The notes beneath the pieces were generated by a model. The model was not told the origin of the DNA. It ran no database searches and saw only the letters and a program-made list of their open reading frames with translations. This document shows, one piece after another, positions 6,808 to 13,710 of a stretch of 14,054 nt of DNA; the stretch's first letter is position 1; each line of letters begins with the position of its first letter. The translations under genes were made by a program, and so were the position numbers. This DNA is from an uncultured Eggerthellaceae bacterium (GTDB lineage Bacteria > Actinomycetota > Coriobacteriia > Coriobacteriales > Eggerthellaceae), in the NCBI GenBank assembly GCA_934631995.1, contig CAKTYF010000047.1:1-14054 (forward strand). The letters are read 5' to 3'.

Positions 6808-7845
6808 ATGAAGTCGTTCACCTACGCCACCATGCCCGCATCTGCCTATTCCGAGGAATGCTGGCGCCTGCACCAAATCCTTCACGAGAGCAAGGGGCGC
6901 TTTGATGCCCTGCGTGAACAGCATCAAGGCTTACTTGCGAAGCTTGAGACCCCGGCGCTGGTGGATAACGTGGATGCTTCGGCGCGCATTGATGGCATCT
7001 ACCTGGACCCTTTCCGCATTCAGCAGCTCATAGACGGCGCGGAAGCCCAAAGCGCACGGGAGCGTCAGATTGCCGGATATGCCCGAACGCTGAAGGCCTT
7101 CCAGAAAAATCCCGAACGCTTCCCCCTTGATGCAGCCACGTTTTTGGCCATGCACACGGTGCTTGTGGGCGCGGCATCGGGGAAGAAAAGCGCATATCGG
7201 CAGAAAGATTACGTGAACATGATGATGGACGGCCAGGTGCAGCGTGTACCCGCCAGCCCCATCCTGGCGTTCGAAACGCCGCTATATCTGGGTTCTGCCT
7301 GCGACAACTTGGCAAGCGCGTTTGCCGAAGCTGCCAGCCGCAAGCTCATGATGATTCCCACCTTCGCAGTAGATGTGATGTGTATCAAGCCGTTCGATGA
7401 AGGCACAGGGCGCCTGACGCGCTTGTTTTCGCTGCTGCTCATGGAGAAAGCTGGCTTCGACGTATACCGCTACGTGAGCATCGATCGGCTGTGCGAGCGG
7501 CACGCGAGCGCATATTATGAAGCGCTCAATGCCTGCTTGAGCAGCTGGGATACGCCGGAATGCGATTATTCGCCATTCGTAGCGCTGTGGCTTTCGCTGG
7601 TGAGCGAGGCATACCAGACGCTGCTTGCGCTCATGGAAAACGAGCCGCTGGGCGCACCATCGAAAACGCAACAAGTGAAGGACCTATTCGCTTTCCGCAC
7701 TACCCCCATGACGAAAGCCCAGGTTGTTGGAGCACTACCCGACGTGTCGCTCTCCACGATTGAGAATGCGCTGGGTGCCCTGGTGCGCGCGGGCCACCTG
7801 GAGAAGCTGGGCGCGGGGCGCTCCACGGCGTATCGTCGCAGATAA
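6808..7845 (+). CDS. Fic-fold protein with C-terminal winged helix and degenerate active-site motif
   Basis: 345 residues. The Fic domain spans about 85-245 and the sequence aligns well with Fic proteins that end in a winged helix, but the active-site loop reads KPFDEGTGRLTR (194-205) where active enzymes have HPFxxGNGRxxR. The catalytic His is Lys194 (codon AAG, at least two base changes from His) and the Asn is Thr200. The N-terminal inhibitory-helix motif is SARIDG (58-63), close to the usual (S/T)xxxE(G/N). Residues about 286-345 form a winged-helix DNA-binding domain. ATG 6808 has GGGAAGGAG just upstream. AMPylation is doubtful; a ligand-sensing transcription regulator is a reasonable inference, supported by operator-like repeats in its own promoter and facing the AOR cluster. 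Real AMP transfer or another nucleotidyl activity cannot be excluded. Confidence 0.85.
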   Translation: MKSFTYATMPASAYSEECWRLHQILHESKGRFDALREQHQGLLAKLETPALVDNVDASARIDGIYLDPFRIQQLIDGAEAQSARERQIAGYARTLKAFQKNPERFPLDAATFLAMHTVLVGAASGKKSAYRQKDYVNMMMDGQVQRVPASPILAFETPLYLGSACDNLASAFAEAASRKLMMIPTFAVDVMCIKPFDEGTGRLTRLFSLLLMEKAGFDVYRYVSIDRLCERHASAYYEALNACLSSWDTPECDYSPFVALWLSLVSEAYQTLLALMENEPLGAPSKTQQVKDLFAFRTTPMTKAQVVGALPDVSLSTIENALGALVRAGHLEKLGAGRSTAYRRR

Positions 7846-7951
7846 GGGCGTGGCGCGGGCATTCGAACGAGCGCGACAGGTGTACCAACACGCAATCAAT
7901 GGGATGCGCGCGGTGTGCGGCAAGGCTACGGCGCACAACGGCTCGGCACAC

Positions 7952-7992
7952 GTTGCAGAAATGTTACAAATTGCAACAACCATAAGTGCAAT
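7952..7992 (+). promoter_or_regulatory. Candidate promoter and palindromic operator of the TetR gene
   Basis: GTTGCA (7952-7957) and TGCAAC (7972-7977) form an inverted repeat about 26 bp overall. A possible promoter overlaps it: TTACAA at 7964-7969, 17-nt spacer, TGCAAT at 7987-7992, about 50 nt before the ATG. TetR proteins usually bind such palindromes in their own promoter. The half-sites are short, so this is tentative. The rest of 7846-8041 shows nothing else I can name. Confidence 0.35.
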
Positions 7993-8041
7993 ATGCGAAA
8001 ATAGCCGCGATGCCCACTAATGCACCTGGAGACAAACGCCC

Positions 8042-8590
8042 ATGCCCGCAAAAACACCGAACCAATCAAGCGAAAGCGCCCGAGAAGCAATCCTTGAAGC
8101 CTTAATCGAGCTGACCAGCGAAAAAGCGTTCTCGTCCATCACCATCGTAGAGCTTTGCAAAGCCGCGGGCGTTTCGCGCATGGCGTTCTACCGCAACTAC
8201 AACGTGAAAGAAGAAGTATTCTCCCGCAAGCTTGATGAGCTGGTCAAGCAATATTGGGATACTACTGCCGCCCTGATTGAACGCGGCGACTTATGGTATG
8301 ACCTGGGGCATTTAACGGCGTTCTTCGAAATCATGTACGAGAATCGCAAGCTGGTTGACAGCCTTTTTCGCTGCGGCTTCACTTGGCTGCTCGTCCAAGC
8401 CATTGCCAGCTTTCTGCTGGACACCTGGGGAAACGATACGCCCGAGGCCACGTACCTGCTCACCGGTTTCGCGGGGTTTTTGTGCTCCTGCTACGAGCCG
8501 TGGGCGGAAGGCGGATTCAAAGAAGAGCCGCGTCAGATGGCGTTGCTCGTCAACCATTTCTATCGCATCCCCAGCGAACGCAGCAAGTAG
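8042..8590 (+). CDS. TetR/AcrR-family transcriptional regulator
   Basis: 182 residues. The N-terminal DNA-binding domain is typical: helices from about 12 to 60 with the recognition part ELCKAAGVSRMAFYRNY at 37-53. The C-terminal half is helical and rich in aromatic residues, resembling the TetR C-terminal domain seen in DhaS-like regulators; its ligand cannot be inferred. ATG 8042 follows GGAG at a slightly long distance (10 nt). It stands alone, 196 nt after the Fic gene in the same direction and convergent with the peptidase gene. It may control itself through the palindrome upstream; no target enzyme or pump is adjacent on its own strand. Confidence 0.9.
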   Translation: MPAKTPNQSSESAREAILEALIELTSEKAFSSITIVELCKAAGVSRMAFYRNYNVKEEVFSRKLDELVKQYWDTTAALIERGDLWYDLGHLTAFFEIMYENRKLVDSLFRCGFTWLLVQAIASFLLDTWGNDTPEATYLLTGFAGFLCSCYEPWAEGGFKEEPRQMALLVNHFYRIPSERSK

Positions 8591-8742
8591 CAACACGCCC
8601 AATGGCGTCAAGCGCGGTGAGCATGCGAGCACGTCCGCAATCACTACGCCGCCGGCTCTGGGCGCTCGCGCCGGGCACTCACACCAGGCACCTACCCTGC
8701 TATCGCGCTCACACCAGACTCTTGCACCAGACGCCTGCCCCG
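8591..8742. repeat. Convergent spacer with imperfect direct repeats
   Basis: 152 nt between converging genes. CTCACACCAG occurs twice (8678-8687, 8708-8717). A 27-bp imperfect direct repeat lies at 8682-8708 and 8725-8751 with about five differences; its second copy runs into the peptidase stop codon. A small GGCG/CGCC hairpin lies near 8661-8672. I see no T-rich intrinsic terminator for either gene. Confidence 0.45.
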
Positions 8743-10449
8743 CTACCGCGCCAACACCTTCCCCACTTTTTGCGAGAACGCAGCCATCTTATCGGGGTTC
8801 ATCAAATCGCCTTTATCCATTAGATCAAGGGCCTGGCAAAACGTTGTCTCGGGCGGCGCTTCGCTCAATACCAGGTACTTTGTAACAGCAGATGCGAAAT
8901 CATCCTGCGCGTCCACGTATAAACTCAATGCAGCCAGCGCCGATGTGCCGTATCCAACGTAATAAAACGGCTTTGAAAAGATATGCGCAGTGGTCGTCCA
9001 TGACTCATCCTCTTGCGGCATGCGGTATTTCTCACGAACGTCAGCCCAGATGGCATCGATTTTTTCGGGTGTTACATCAGGCGTGGTATAGGCGCGATAT
9101 TCGGCCTCGTTTATCGCAAACGCCTCACGTACCGTCTGCGCTTTGTCGTAGACCACGTAAGCCGCAAGCGCTTCACCATAGCCTGGACACAGCTCGTCAT
9201 AAGCGCCGCAGCACAAAAGCTCAAGCGCCTGGGACATGGTTTCCTGCACGTCGGGCGCGTCGTTCGACACGAACGCATTGCTTGGAACGTGATACATGTG
9301 GTTGAAATGACCGAATTCATGAATCAGGGACTGATAATCGGTCACATCCCCTTCGGGGGCAATCACTATGAACGCATCGTTGTAGCTGGGAATCTCCATG
9401 GTGAAGGCGTCGTTCGCATACGTTTTTGCGGCACCGATATCATACAGACCGTTTCGCTGCAGGTGGTCAACCGCTTCCGCAAGCGCAGGCGATACCGCCG
9501 CGACGCATGTTCGCAAGTTCGCCAACTTTGCTTCGCTTGCATCGTTATTCTGGTCGAACACCTGAAACACCAGGTCAACGTCAAGGGAATCGGCTAAATA
9601 CGCCTGATAGACAGGAACATAATCGCGCACGATCGCCTCTTGGAGCCGCACAGCATCGTCCACCGTATAATCGCGACGATACTCAACAGCATACGCATAT
9701 TCGGCGTAATTATCGTAGCCGCACGCGCGAGCAAGCGCGTTATTCGTGTTCACCATTTCGACGTACAGCTCTTTAAGCTCCGTTTCGCTTACCCCTTGCG
9801 CCACCAGCTTATCATAGCGAACCACCAGGTCATTACGCTGTTTCCGAAGATCATACGCTTCAACGCTCGCATTAGCTGAACGATCAAGCGCATAGGCGAA
9901 CGCGCTACCGATATGCGCGCGGAAGCCCTTACCCTGGGGCGATTCCAACGCGCGCCTGAACTGATACGCGCATTTCGCAGTCGTGTCGCTAAGTAAATCG
10001 CGTTTTGCCATGTAACGCTCAACCGCCGATGCATCGGAAGCATTCTGACGGTAATCGAAACGAGCGAGCGCATAATCGCTGTTCAAGTTCATAACATGCC
10101 CTGTCAGCTTGTCGTAAAGGCGCGTGAGCCCTGCAAGATCGGTCACACCGTTATCAACAGTGCTTTTGAACGCGTAAAAATCGTTGAGATACGCTTCTTG
10201 GTCAAACGAATCGCGTGAACGCTGGTCAAGAGGGACATCCTGGTGCTCAACGTTTGTCCTGTAGGTGAACGCAACAGGACCAACAGAGCCTATTGGGACA
10301 CCAGCGGGCAAGCCGCCAGCACTTGTGCCGCCCGTGCTTCCCACGCTTCCTGCTCCGGCCCCTTCGCTGCTGCAAGCACAAAGCGATAAGGCCAACGCAA
10401 AGGCCGTAACAACAGCACCGATTTGCTCCCTACGCTTCAAACGCTTCAC
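8743..10449 (-). CDS. M3-family oligoendopeptidase-like metallopeptidase, predicted lipoprotein
   Basis: 568 residues from a GTG start at 10449, which has an AAGGGGGA ribosome site 7-8 nt upstream. The product begins with a basic, then hydrophobic signal (2-22) and the lipobox LCAC, predicting lipidation at C26, followed by a Gly/Ser-rich linker (27-58). The zinc site is HEFGH at 377-381, with E403 in VQETMSQ as third ligand 26 residues after the first His, as in M3 peptidases. The C-terminal FSKPFYYVGYG (491-501) matches the substrate-binding tyrosine region of oligoendopeptidase F-type enzymes. It would cleave peptides outside the membrane, which is unusual since most M3 enzymes are cytoplasmic. 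An in-frame extension upstream to 10596 is rejected: it is Arg-rich, would bury the signal peptide, and lacks a ribosome site. Confidence 0.9.
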   Translation of the reverse strand: MKRLKRREQIGAVVTAFALALSLCACSSEGAGAGSVGSTGGTSAGGLPAGVPIGSVGPVAFTYRTNVEHQDVPLDQRSRDSFDQEAYLNDFYAFKSTVDNGVTDLAGLTRLYDKLTGHVMNLNSDYALARFDYRQNASDASAVERYMAKRDLLSDTTAKCAYQFRRALESPQGKGFRAHIGSAFAYALDRSANASVEAYDLRKQRNDLVVRYDKLVAQGVSETELKELYVEMVNTNNALARACGYDNYAEYAYAVEYRRDYTVDDAVRLQEAIVRDYVPVYQAYLADSLDVDLVFQVFDQNNDASEAKLANLRTCVAAVSPALAEAVDHLQRNGLYDIGAAKTYANDAFTMEIPSYNDAFIVIAPEGDVTDYQSLIHEFGHFNHMYHVPSNAFVSNDAPDVQETMSQALELLCCGAYDELCPGYGEALAAYVVYDKAQTVREAFAINEAEYRAYTTPDVTPEKIDAIWADVREKYRMPQEDESWTTTAHIFSKPFYYVGYGTSALAALSLYVDAQDDFASAVTKYLVLSEAPPETTFCQALDLMDKGDLMNPDKMAAFSQKVGKVLAR

Positions 10450-10827
10450 GTTTCCGTCCCCCTTCAACGACAAGAACTCAAGCAACAGGCTCGTATTCCC
10501 CTTCGCGCCGCCGATGCGTAGCGCCCAGCGTGCGCGTTGCCGGCTTCCCCTTCGCGCCCGCAGTATGTATCGGCCGCGATTTGTTTTCTCCAGCACGATC
10601 TCTCAGCCCTCACTTTACCTACCACTGCATCATAAAGAAAGGACTTGCGGCCCATAAACGGCAATCTGCTGCACCCCTTTGGCGCAAATGCGAGTTCTTG
10701 CGATGCGGCGCAGATGACCATTTCTTTACCTAACTTCGCAAAATACACGCCGCATTACAAGGCGTAACGCTACACTGGTAACGAAAGGTTTTAGGGGGCG
10801 AATGCGCCGAACTGCAAGGACGGTCTT
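10450..10827. other. Divergent intergenic region between peptidase and degV
   Basis: 378 nt without a credible gene. A perfect 14-bp direct repeat TTCCCCTTCGCGCC lies at 10496-10509 and 10545-10558 in the leader of the peptidase gene. A possible minus-strand -10 (TATGAT) lies at 10634-10629 with a poor -35. An imperfect inverted repeat GCATTAC/GTAACGC lies near 10752-10770 on the degV side. The degV ribosome site AAGGA is at 10816-10820. No RNA gene or riboswitch is recognised. Confidence 0.4.
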
Positions 10828-11715
10828 TTGAGCGCGTATGTTTTGTCTTGCTGCTCGACGGTTGATCTCACCAGAGAAAAAATCGAAGCACGCGGAATAA
10901 AGTGGGTACCGTTCCATTATGAAATTGACGGAAAGGAATACCTGGATGACTTTGGAGAGACAATTCCCTACGATGATTTTTATGCCGCCATGGCAAAAGG
11001 GAGCTCAACGAAAACATCCCAGGTCAATGTAGGAGAATTCTACGAGCACTTCAAATCGATTGCGTCTGAAGGAAAGGACATTCTGCATATTTCGTTCTCG
11101 TCGGGCCTTTCAGGCGCGTATGGTTCTGCCGAGATTGCCGCGAAAACAATCAGGGAAGAATTCCCCGAACGCAACGTGACTGTTGCTGATTCGCTGCGCG
11201 CGTCATCGGGATACGGCCTGTTCATGGACAAACTCGCCGACCTGAAAGATTCAAGCATGGAAATGGATGAACTCGCTGCGTTTGCCCTGGATAGCAGGCT
11301 GAACGTTCATCACTGGTTCTTCTCCACCGATCTGCATTATTACGTTTTGGGCGGACGCATCTCGAAAGCGGCAGGCGCCATTGGCGGTGCGCTGAAGATC
11401 TGTCCCGTTTTGAACATGAGCAACGAAGGCAAGCTGACCTCGCGCGAAAAAGTTAGAACGAAGAAGAAGGCCATCGCGCGTGTGGTGGACATCATGAAAG
11501 AGCACGCGGCAGACGGAAAAGAGTATCGCGGCAAGGTGTTCATTTGTAATTCTGCCTGTCTTGAGGATGCCCAAGCTGTCGCAAACATGGTCGAGGAAGC
11601 ATTTCCCCAGATGGATGGCCCCGCAGAGATTTTCCCCATTGGCACGACCATTGGAAGCCATACTGGCCCCGGAACCGTCTCGCTATTCTTCTGGGGAGAC
11701 GAGCGCTTGGATTAA
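10828..11715 (+). CDS. DegV-family fatty-acid-binding protein
   Basis: 295 residues, normal length for DegV/FakB-type proteins, which hold a fatty acid between two domains; FakB homologues present it to the kinase FakA for phosphorylation. Motifs: KTSQVNVGEF (62-71, lipid-head contact region), ISFSSGLSGAYGSA (88-101), DSLRASSGYG (121-130), YVLGGRISKAAGAIG (172-186) and the late IGTTIGSHTGPGTV (271-284). The N-terminal MSAYVLSCCSTVDLT fits the family's first strand and acid. The start is TTG 10828, supported by AAGGA 7 nt upstream and by the family start position. No fakA-like gene lies beside it, so it is a solitary binding protein here. Confidence 0.94.
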   Translation: MSAYVLSCCSTVDLTREKIEARGIKWVPFHYEIDGKEYLDDFGETIPYDDFYAAMAKGSSTKTSQVNVGEFYEHFKSIASEGKDILHISFSSGLSGAYGSAEIAAKTIREEFPERNVTVADSLRASSGYGLFMDKLADLKDSSMEMDELAAFALDSRLNVHHWFFSTDLHYYVLGGRISKAAGAIGGALKICPVLNMSNEGKLTSREKVRTKKKAIARVVDIMKEHAADGKEYRGKVFICNSACLEDAQAVANMVEEAFPQMDGPAEIFPIGTTIGSHTGPGTVSLFFWGDERLD

Positions 11716-11856
11716 GGTAAAGGCTCAATTTTTGCGGACAAGATCCGCGAAAACACCCTGTTTTGCTTCAATTCTAGGCATGTTGTTGTAAAAACGGGTT
11801 CAAATTCGAAGTTGTAGTAGGTTGGAAGTAGGTCAAAACTCGATTTTGATTCGATA

Positions 11857-11888
11857 TCATGATTATGCATCAATGAACATAATCATGA
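11857..11888. promoter_or_regulatory. Perfect 11-bp inverted repeat (operator-like palindrome)
   Basis: TCATGATTATG (11857-11867) and CATAATCATGA (11878-11888) are exact reverse complements with a 10-nt gap. The AT-rich, symmetric form suits a dimeric DNA-binding protein rather than a terminator, as no T-run follows. TTGATT at 11846-11851 could be a -35 box, but no convincing -10 is seen. Confidence 0.45.
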
Positions 11889-11918
11889 ACCGGTGATATA
11901 CAAAGTCATATTTTCTAT

Positions 11919-11952
11919 AAACGGGATGTTCGCTGGAAATATCCCGTTTTCC
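11919..11952 (+). terminator. Rho-independent terminator-like hairpin
   Basis: AAACGGGAT (11919-11927) pairs perfectly with ATCCCGTTT (11941-11949) across a 13-nt loop, followed by T and CC on the plus strand (T-run 11947-11950). It could end transcription coming from degV, about 200 nt upstream, or be part of the phage scar. Confidence 0.5.
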
Positions 11953-11961
11953 ACTTCCGAC

Positions 11962-12216
11962 CTACTTCCAACTCGTATCATAGTTGAAGGTCTTGGTCTC
12001 AAACTCGTAAGTTATCGAGCCCGTCTCGTACCCCACGTTGCACGTGTAGTCCCCGAGGCCCGTTACCTCTATCTTGGGCACCATGATCTCGCGTGCGTTG
12101 CGCCCGGCCTGCACCATGCGGTGCCCGGAGGTTAGGCAGCCCGACACGCTCGCGCGCTGGTACACGCGATCCAGGATGCTGGTGTAGTTCTTAACGTATG
12201 CGATGCTGTTTGCCAT
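11962..12216 (-). pseudogene. Phage major capsid protein, truncated N-terminal fragment
   Basis: 84 residues. The start (MANSIAYVKNYTSILD), then RASVSGCLTSG, MVPKIEVTGLGDY and ITYEFETKTFNYD, is the well-known N-terminal region of major capsid proteins of siphophage-like prophages in gut Firmicutes and Actinobacteria, which normally run to about 280-400 residues. Here the match stops after FNYD: the frame continues as TSWK and a stop that lie in the 14-bp inverted repeat. The ATG has GAGGG upstream and follows the scaffold gene by 18 nt, the usual phage order. The rest of the capsid gene is not found downstream, so this is a remnant and not functional as a capsid. Confidence 0.82.
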
Positions 12217-12234
12217 GTCTCGGCCCTCGCTTCC

Positions 12235-12774
12235 TTATTCGTCGTCGGCAAGGCCGGCGAGCCTTTCCCAACGCTTCATCTGCTTACCCTCGTCGGTGGC
12301 CGTCCCCGCGTTCGGAAGCCCGGTCTTGCCGGTCTGCTTCTGCGGGGTGTCCGCGAACATCCAGGGCTCGGCTTCCTTCAATTTCTCGACGTCGCCGCCG
12401 TGATCGTCCAGGACGGCACGGGCCGCCTTCACGTTGCGACATCCGACAAGCTGCAGCTTGAAGTCGATCCGCTCGTCCTCGCCCTGCTGCTTCAGCGCGG
12501 CAATCTCCGCACGAAGCCCGTCTGCCGTCTCAGCGTTCTTGGCGGCGTCTGCGATCTGCGCTTCCAGCTCTTCGATCCGGGAATCGCGTTCAGCCAGCTG
12601 CGCCTCGTATGTTCCCGCGTCAACGCCGCTTGCGCTTCCGCCGACAGCTTCCGCGCCCTTGGCGTGCTCGCCTTGCGCTGCTTGCGCTTCTTGCCGCCCG
12701 CTCGCCTGTTGTTGCGTCTCTTGCTGCTGCCCTTCGACCTGTTGCGTTTGCGTGCCATTCTGCTCATCGTCCAT
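12235..12774 (-). CDS. Phage capsid scaffold protein (prophage remnant)
   Basis: 179 residues from ATG 12774, which has AAAGGA 8 nt upstream; an ATG three codons earlier (12783) is possible but has no spacing to that ribosome site. It has a Gln/Glu-rich acidic N-terminus, a predicted coiled coil at about 55-105 (heptads around RDSRIEELEAQIADAAKNA), then FKLQLVGCRNVKAARAVLDD and a C-terminal AEPWMFAD... TGLPNAGTATDEGK region, the pattern of phage scaffolding (GP20-like) proteins encoded just before the major capsid gene. The reading frame is intact, but with the capsid gene broken and no other head genes in the window it is a relic. No portal or protease gene is found upstream; a terminator and unrelated genes follow instead. 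Confidence 0.8.
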   Translation of the reverse strand: MDDEQNGTQTQQVEGQQQETQQQASGRQEAQAAQGEHAKGAEAVGGSASGVDAGTYEAQLAERDSRIEELEAQIADAAKNAETADGLRAEIAALKQQGEDERIDFKLQLVGCRNVKAARAVLDDHGGDVEKLKEAEPWMFADTPQKQTGKTGLPNAGTATDEGKQMKRWERLAGLADDE

Positions 12775-12805
12775 GTCCGACATCCTTTCATCCAGGCGGA
12801 CAGAA

Positions 12806-12839
12806 CGAAAAATGCCCGCACCATTACGATGAGGGCATT
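12806..12839 (-). terminator. Rho-independent terminator of the SPFH/SHOCT gene unit
   Basis: On the minus strand AATGCCC (12839-12833) pairs with GGGCATT (12817-12811), and the inner CATC/GGTG can extend the stem to about 11 bp with one mismatch and a 5-nt loop. TTTTT follows directly. It lies 65 nt after the 31-residue protein's stop and before the phage relic, so it ends the upstream unit. Confidence 0.72.
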
Positions 12840-12903
12840 GTCTGCGAGCGTCACAAAGTGCCGTTCGCTCGAATATGCTGCGAATAGTTAGGGCATGTTG
12901 GTG

Positions 12904-12999
12904 TTATCTTTTTCGGACCAAAGTCACAATAAGAATTACCACGGCAACCACCACCGCGATAATCACTAATTCGGGCACGCCCATGCCAAGAATCTTCAT
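12904..12999 (-). CDS. Small single-helix membrane protein, 31 residues
   Basis: ATG 12999 to TAA 12904 encodes 31 residues: a short MKILGMGVPE start, a continuous hydrophobic helix (about 11-27, mostly Val and Ile), and a basic end (LVRKR) that should face the cytoplasm. GGAAGGA lies 8 nt upstream of the ATG, a near-ideal ribosome site. It follows the four-helix membrane protein gene by 21 nt and precedes the terminator, so it is the last gene of that unit. The GVPELVI start recalls TatA-like proteins, but there is no amphipathic helix and it is too short. Function unknown. Confidence 0.75.
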   Translation of the reverse strand: MKILGMGVPELVIIAVVVAVVILIVTLVRKR

Positions 13000-13020
13000 T
13001 TCAAATCCTTCCCTGCATTG

Positions 13021-13701
13021 TTACTGCACTAATCGCAACCGCTGTTTGCGTTCGTTCGCGCTGTTAATAATTTGAGCCGCGTAGTCTCTAACCATTTGCA
13101 GCTCCTTCTTGGATGCAGCCATTTCAAGACCATCGATTGCATCGAGGATCGAAAGCTCGTACTGGCTCACGCTAGGATCGCTTTTCATCGGGCTTGTCCT
13201 CACCAAGTCGTAGGCTTTTTCAATAGTCTTATCCGTTTGCTTATCGCCTGTCGCCCCTAGCTGACCCTTCAGCCTTGTGGCAGCAGTCATGATGTATGAA
13301 ACCTCGGCTTCCTTGCGCACAACCGCATCCGCTGTCTTTTCATTGGTGATCATATGAGATAGGAGCATGACGAGGAAAATACCTGCGAGAATTATCTGCA
13401 CGACTAACGCGATTTTGATGTCATCTTGATTAAGAACGATGAATACGGCACCGACCACCAATTCAATCAGAAAATAGGTAGCCGCAATTGAATATAACGC
13501 GAAGCCGAACACAGAGGCGTTACTGCTCTTTCGTGTGAGGAAGGGCGTTACAAGCACCATCAAATAGGCGAAATGGATGAAACCGTAGGAGAGCCATGCG
13601 GAAGGCTGATGCTCCGTTCCCCCGACAACGAAGAATACGACATTGAACACGATCAAGAAGATAAGGTCGAGCAGCGCCCATAACACATTTTGCTTGTTCA
13701 T
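13021..13701 (-). CDS. Four-helix integral membrane protein of unknown function
   Basis: 226 residues from ATG 13701 (AGGTG about 6 nt upstream); a GTG three codons earlier abuts the previous stop and has a weaker site. Four hydrophobic helices at about 7-27, 36-55, 64-90 and 96-117 fill the first half. The second half (118-226) is hydrophilic and helical, with charged segments, and probably cytoplasmic. No catalytic motif is recognised. The gene is tightly packed between the SPFH/SHOCT gene (gap 9 nt or less) and the 31-residue protein gene, suggesting a membrane-associated complex with the SPFH protein. Confidence 0.85.
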   Translation of the reverse strand: MNKQNVLWALLDLIFLIVFNVVFFVVGGTEHQPSAWLSYGFIHFAYLMVLVTPFLTRKSSNASVFGFALYSIAATYFLIELVVGAVFIVLNQDDIKIALVVQIILAGIFLVMLLSHMITNEKTADAVVRKEAEVSYIMTAATRLKGQLGATGDKQTDKTIEKAYDLVRTSPMKSDPSVSQYELSILDAIDGLEMAASKKELQMVRDYAAQIINSANERKQRLRLVQ

Positions 13702-13710
13702 CTGATTCAC

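Larger units (their letters stand above)
11821..11972. repeat. AT-rich 152-bp segment bounded by perfect 14-bp inverted repeats
   Basis: GTTGGAAGTAGGTC (11821-11834) and GACCTACTTCCAAC (11959-11972) are exact inverted copies. The right copy includes the last codons and stop of the truncated capsid gene, so the segment begins at the gene's breakpoint. AGTAGGT also occurs as an 11-bp-spaced direct repeat (11817-11823 and 11828-11834). The interior is clearly more AT-rich than the flanking genes and holds a palindrome and a terminator-like hairpin. No transposase gene or target duplication is visible. It could be a small non-autonomous element, a recombination site or a prophage deletion scar. 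Confidence 0.55.

Noticed and set aside
10450..10596. 49-codon N-terminal extension of the M3 peptidase
   Set aside because: It would place an Arg-rich segment before a clear lipoprotein signal; the GTG at 10449 has a good ribosome site.
11734..11748. GCGGA/TCCGC hairpin after degV as its terminator
   Set aside because: The T-run is on the 5' side and an A-run follows, so it is not an intrinsic terminator in either direction.
11796..11807. tRNA T-arm-like GGGTTCAAATTC as a possible tRNA fragment or attachment site
   Set aside because: The flanking bases do not form a T-stem and no acceptor, anticodon or D-arm can be found around it.
11893..12135. 80-codon plus-strand open frame across the inverted repeat and capsid relic
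   Set aside because: Mostly antisense to the capsid fragment, no ribosome site and no family resemblance.
12400..12891. 163-codon plus-strand open frame opposite the scaffold gene
   Set aside because: Leu/Arg-rich shadow of the Gln/Glu-rich scaffold gene, which has clear phage-family patterns in its own frame.
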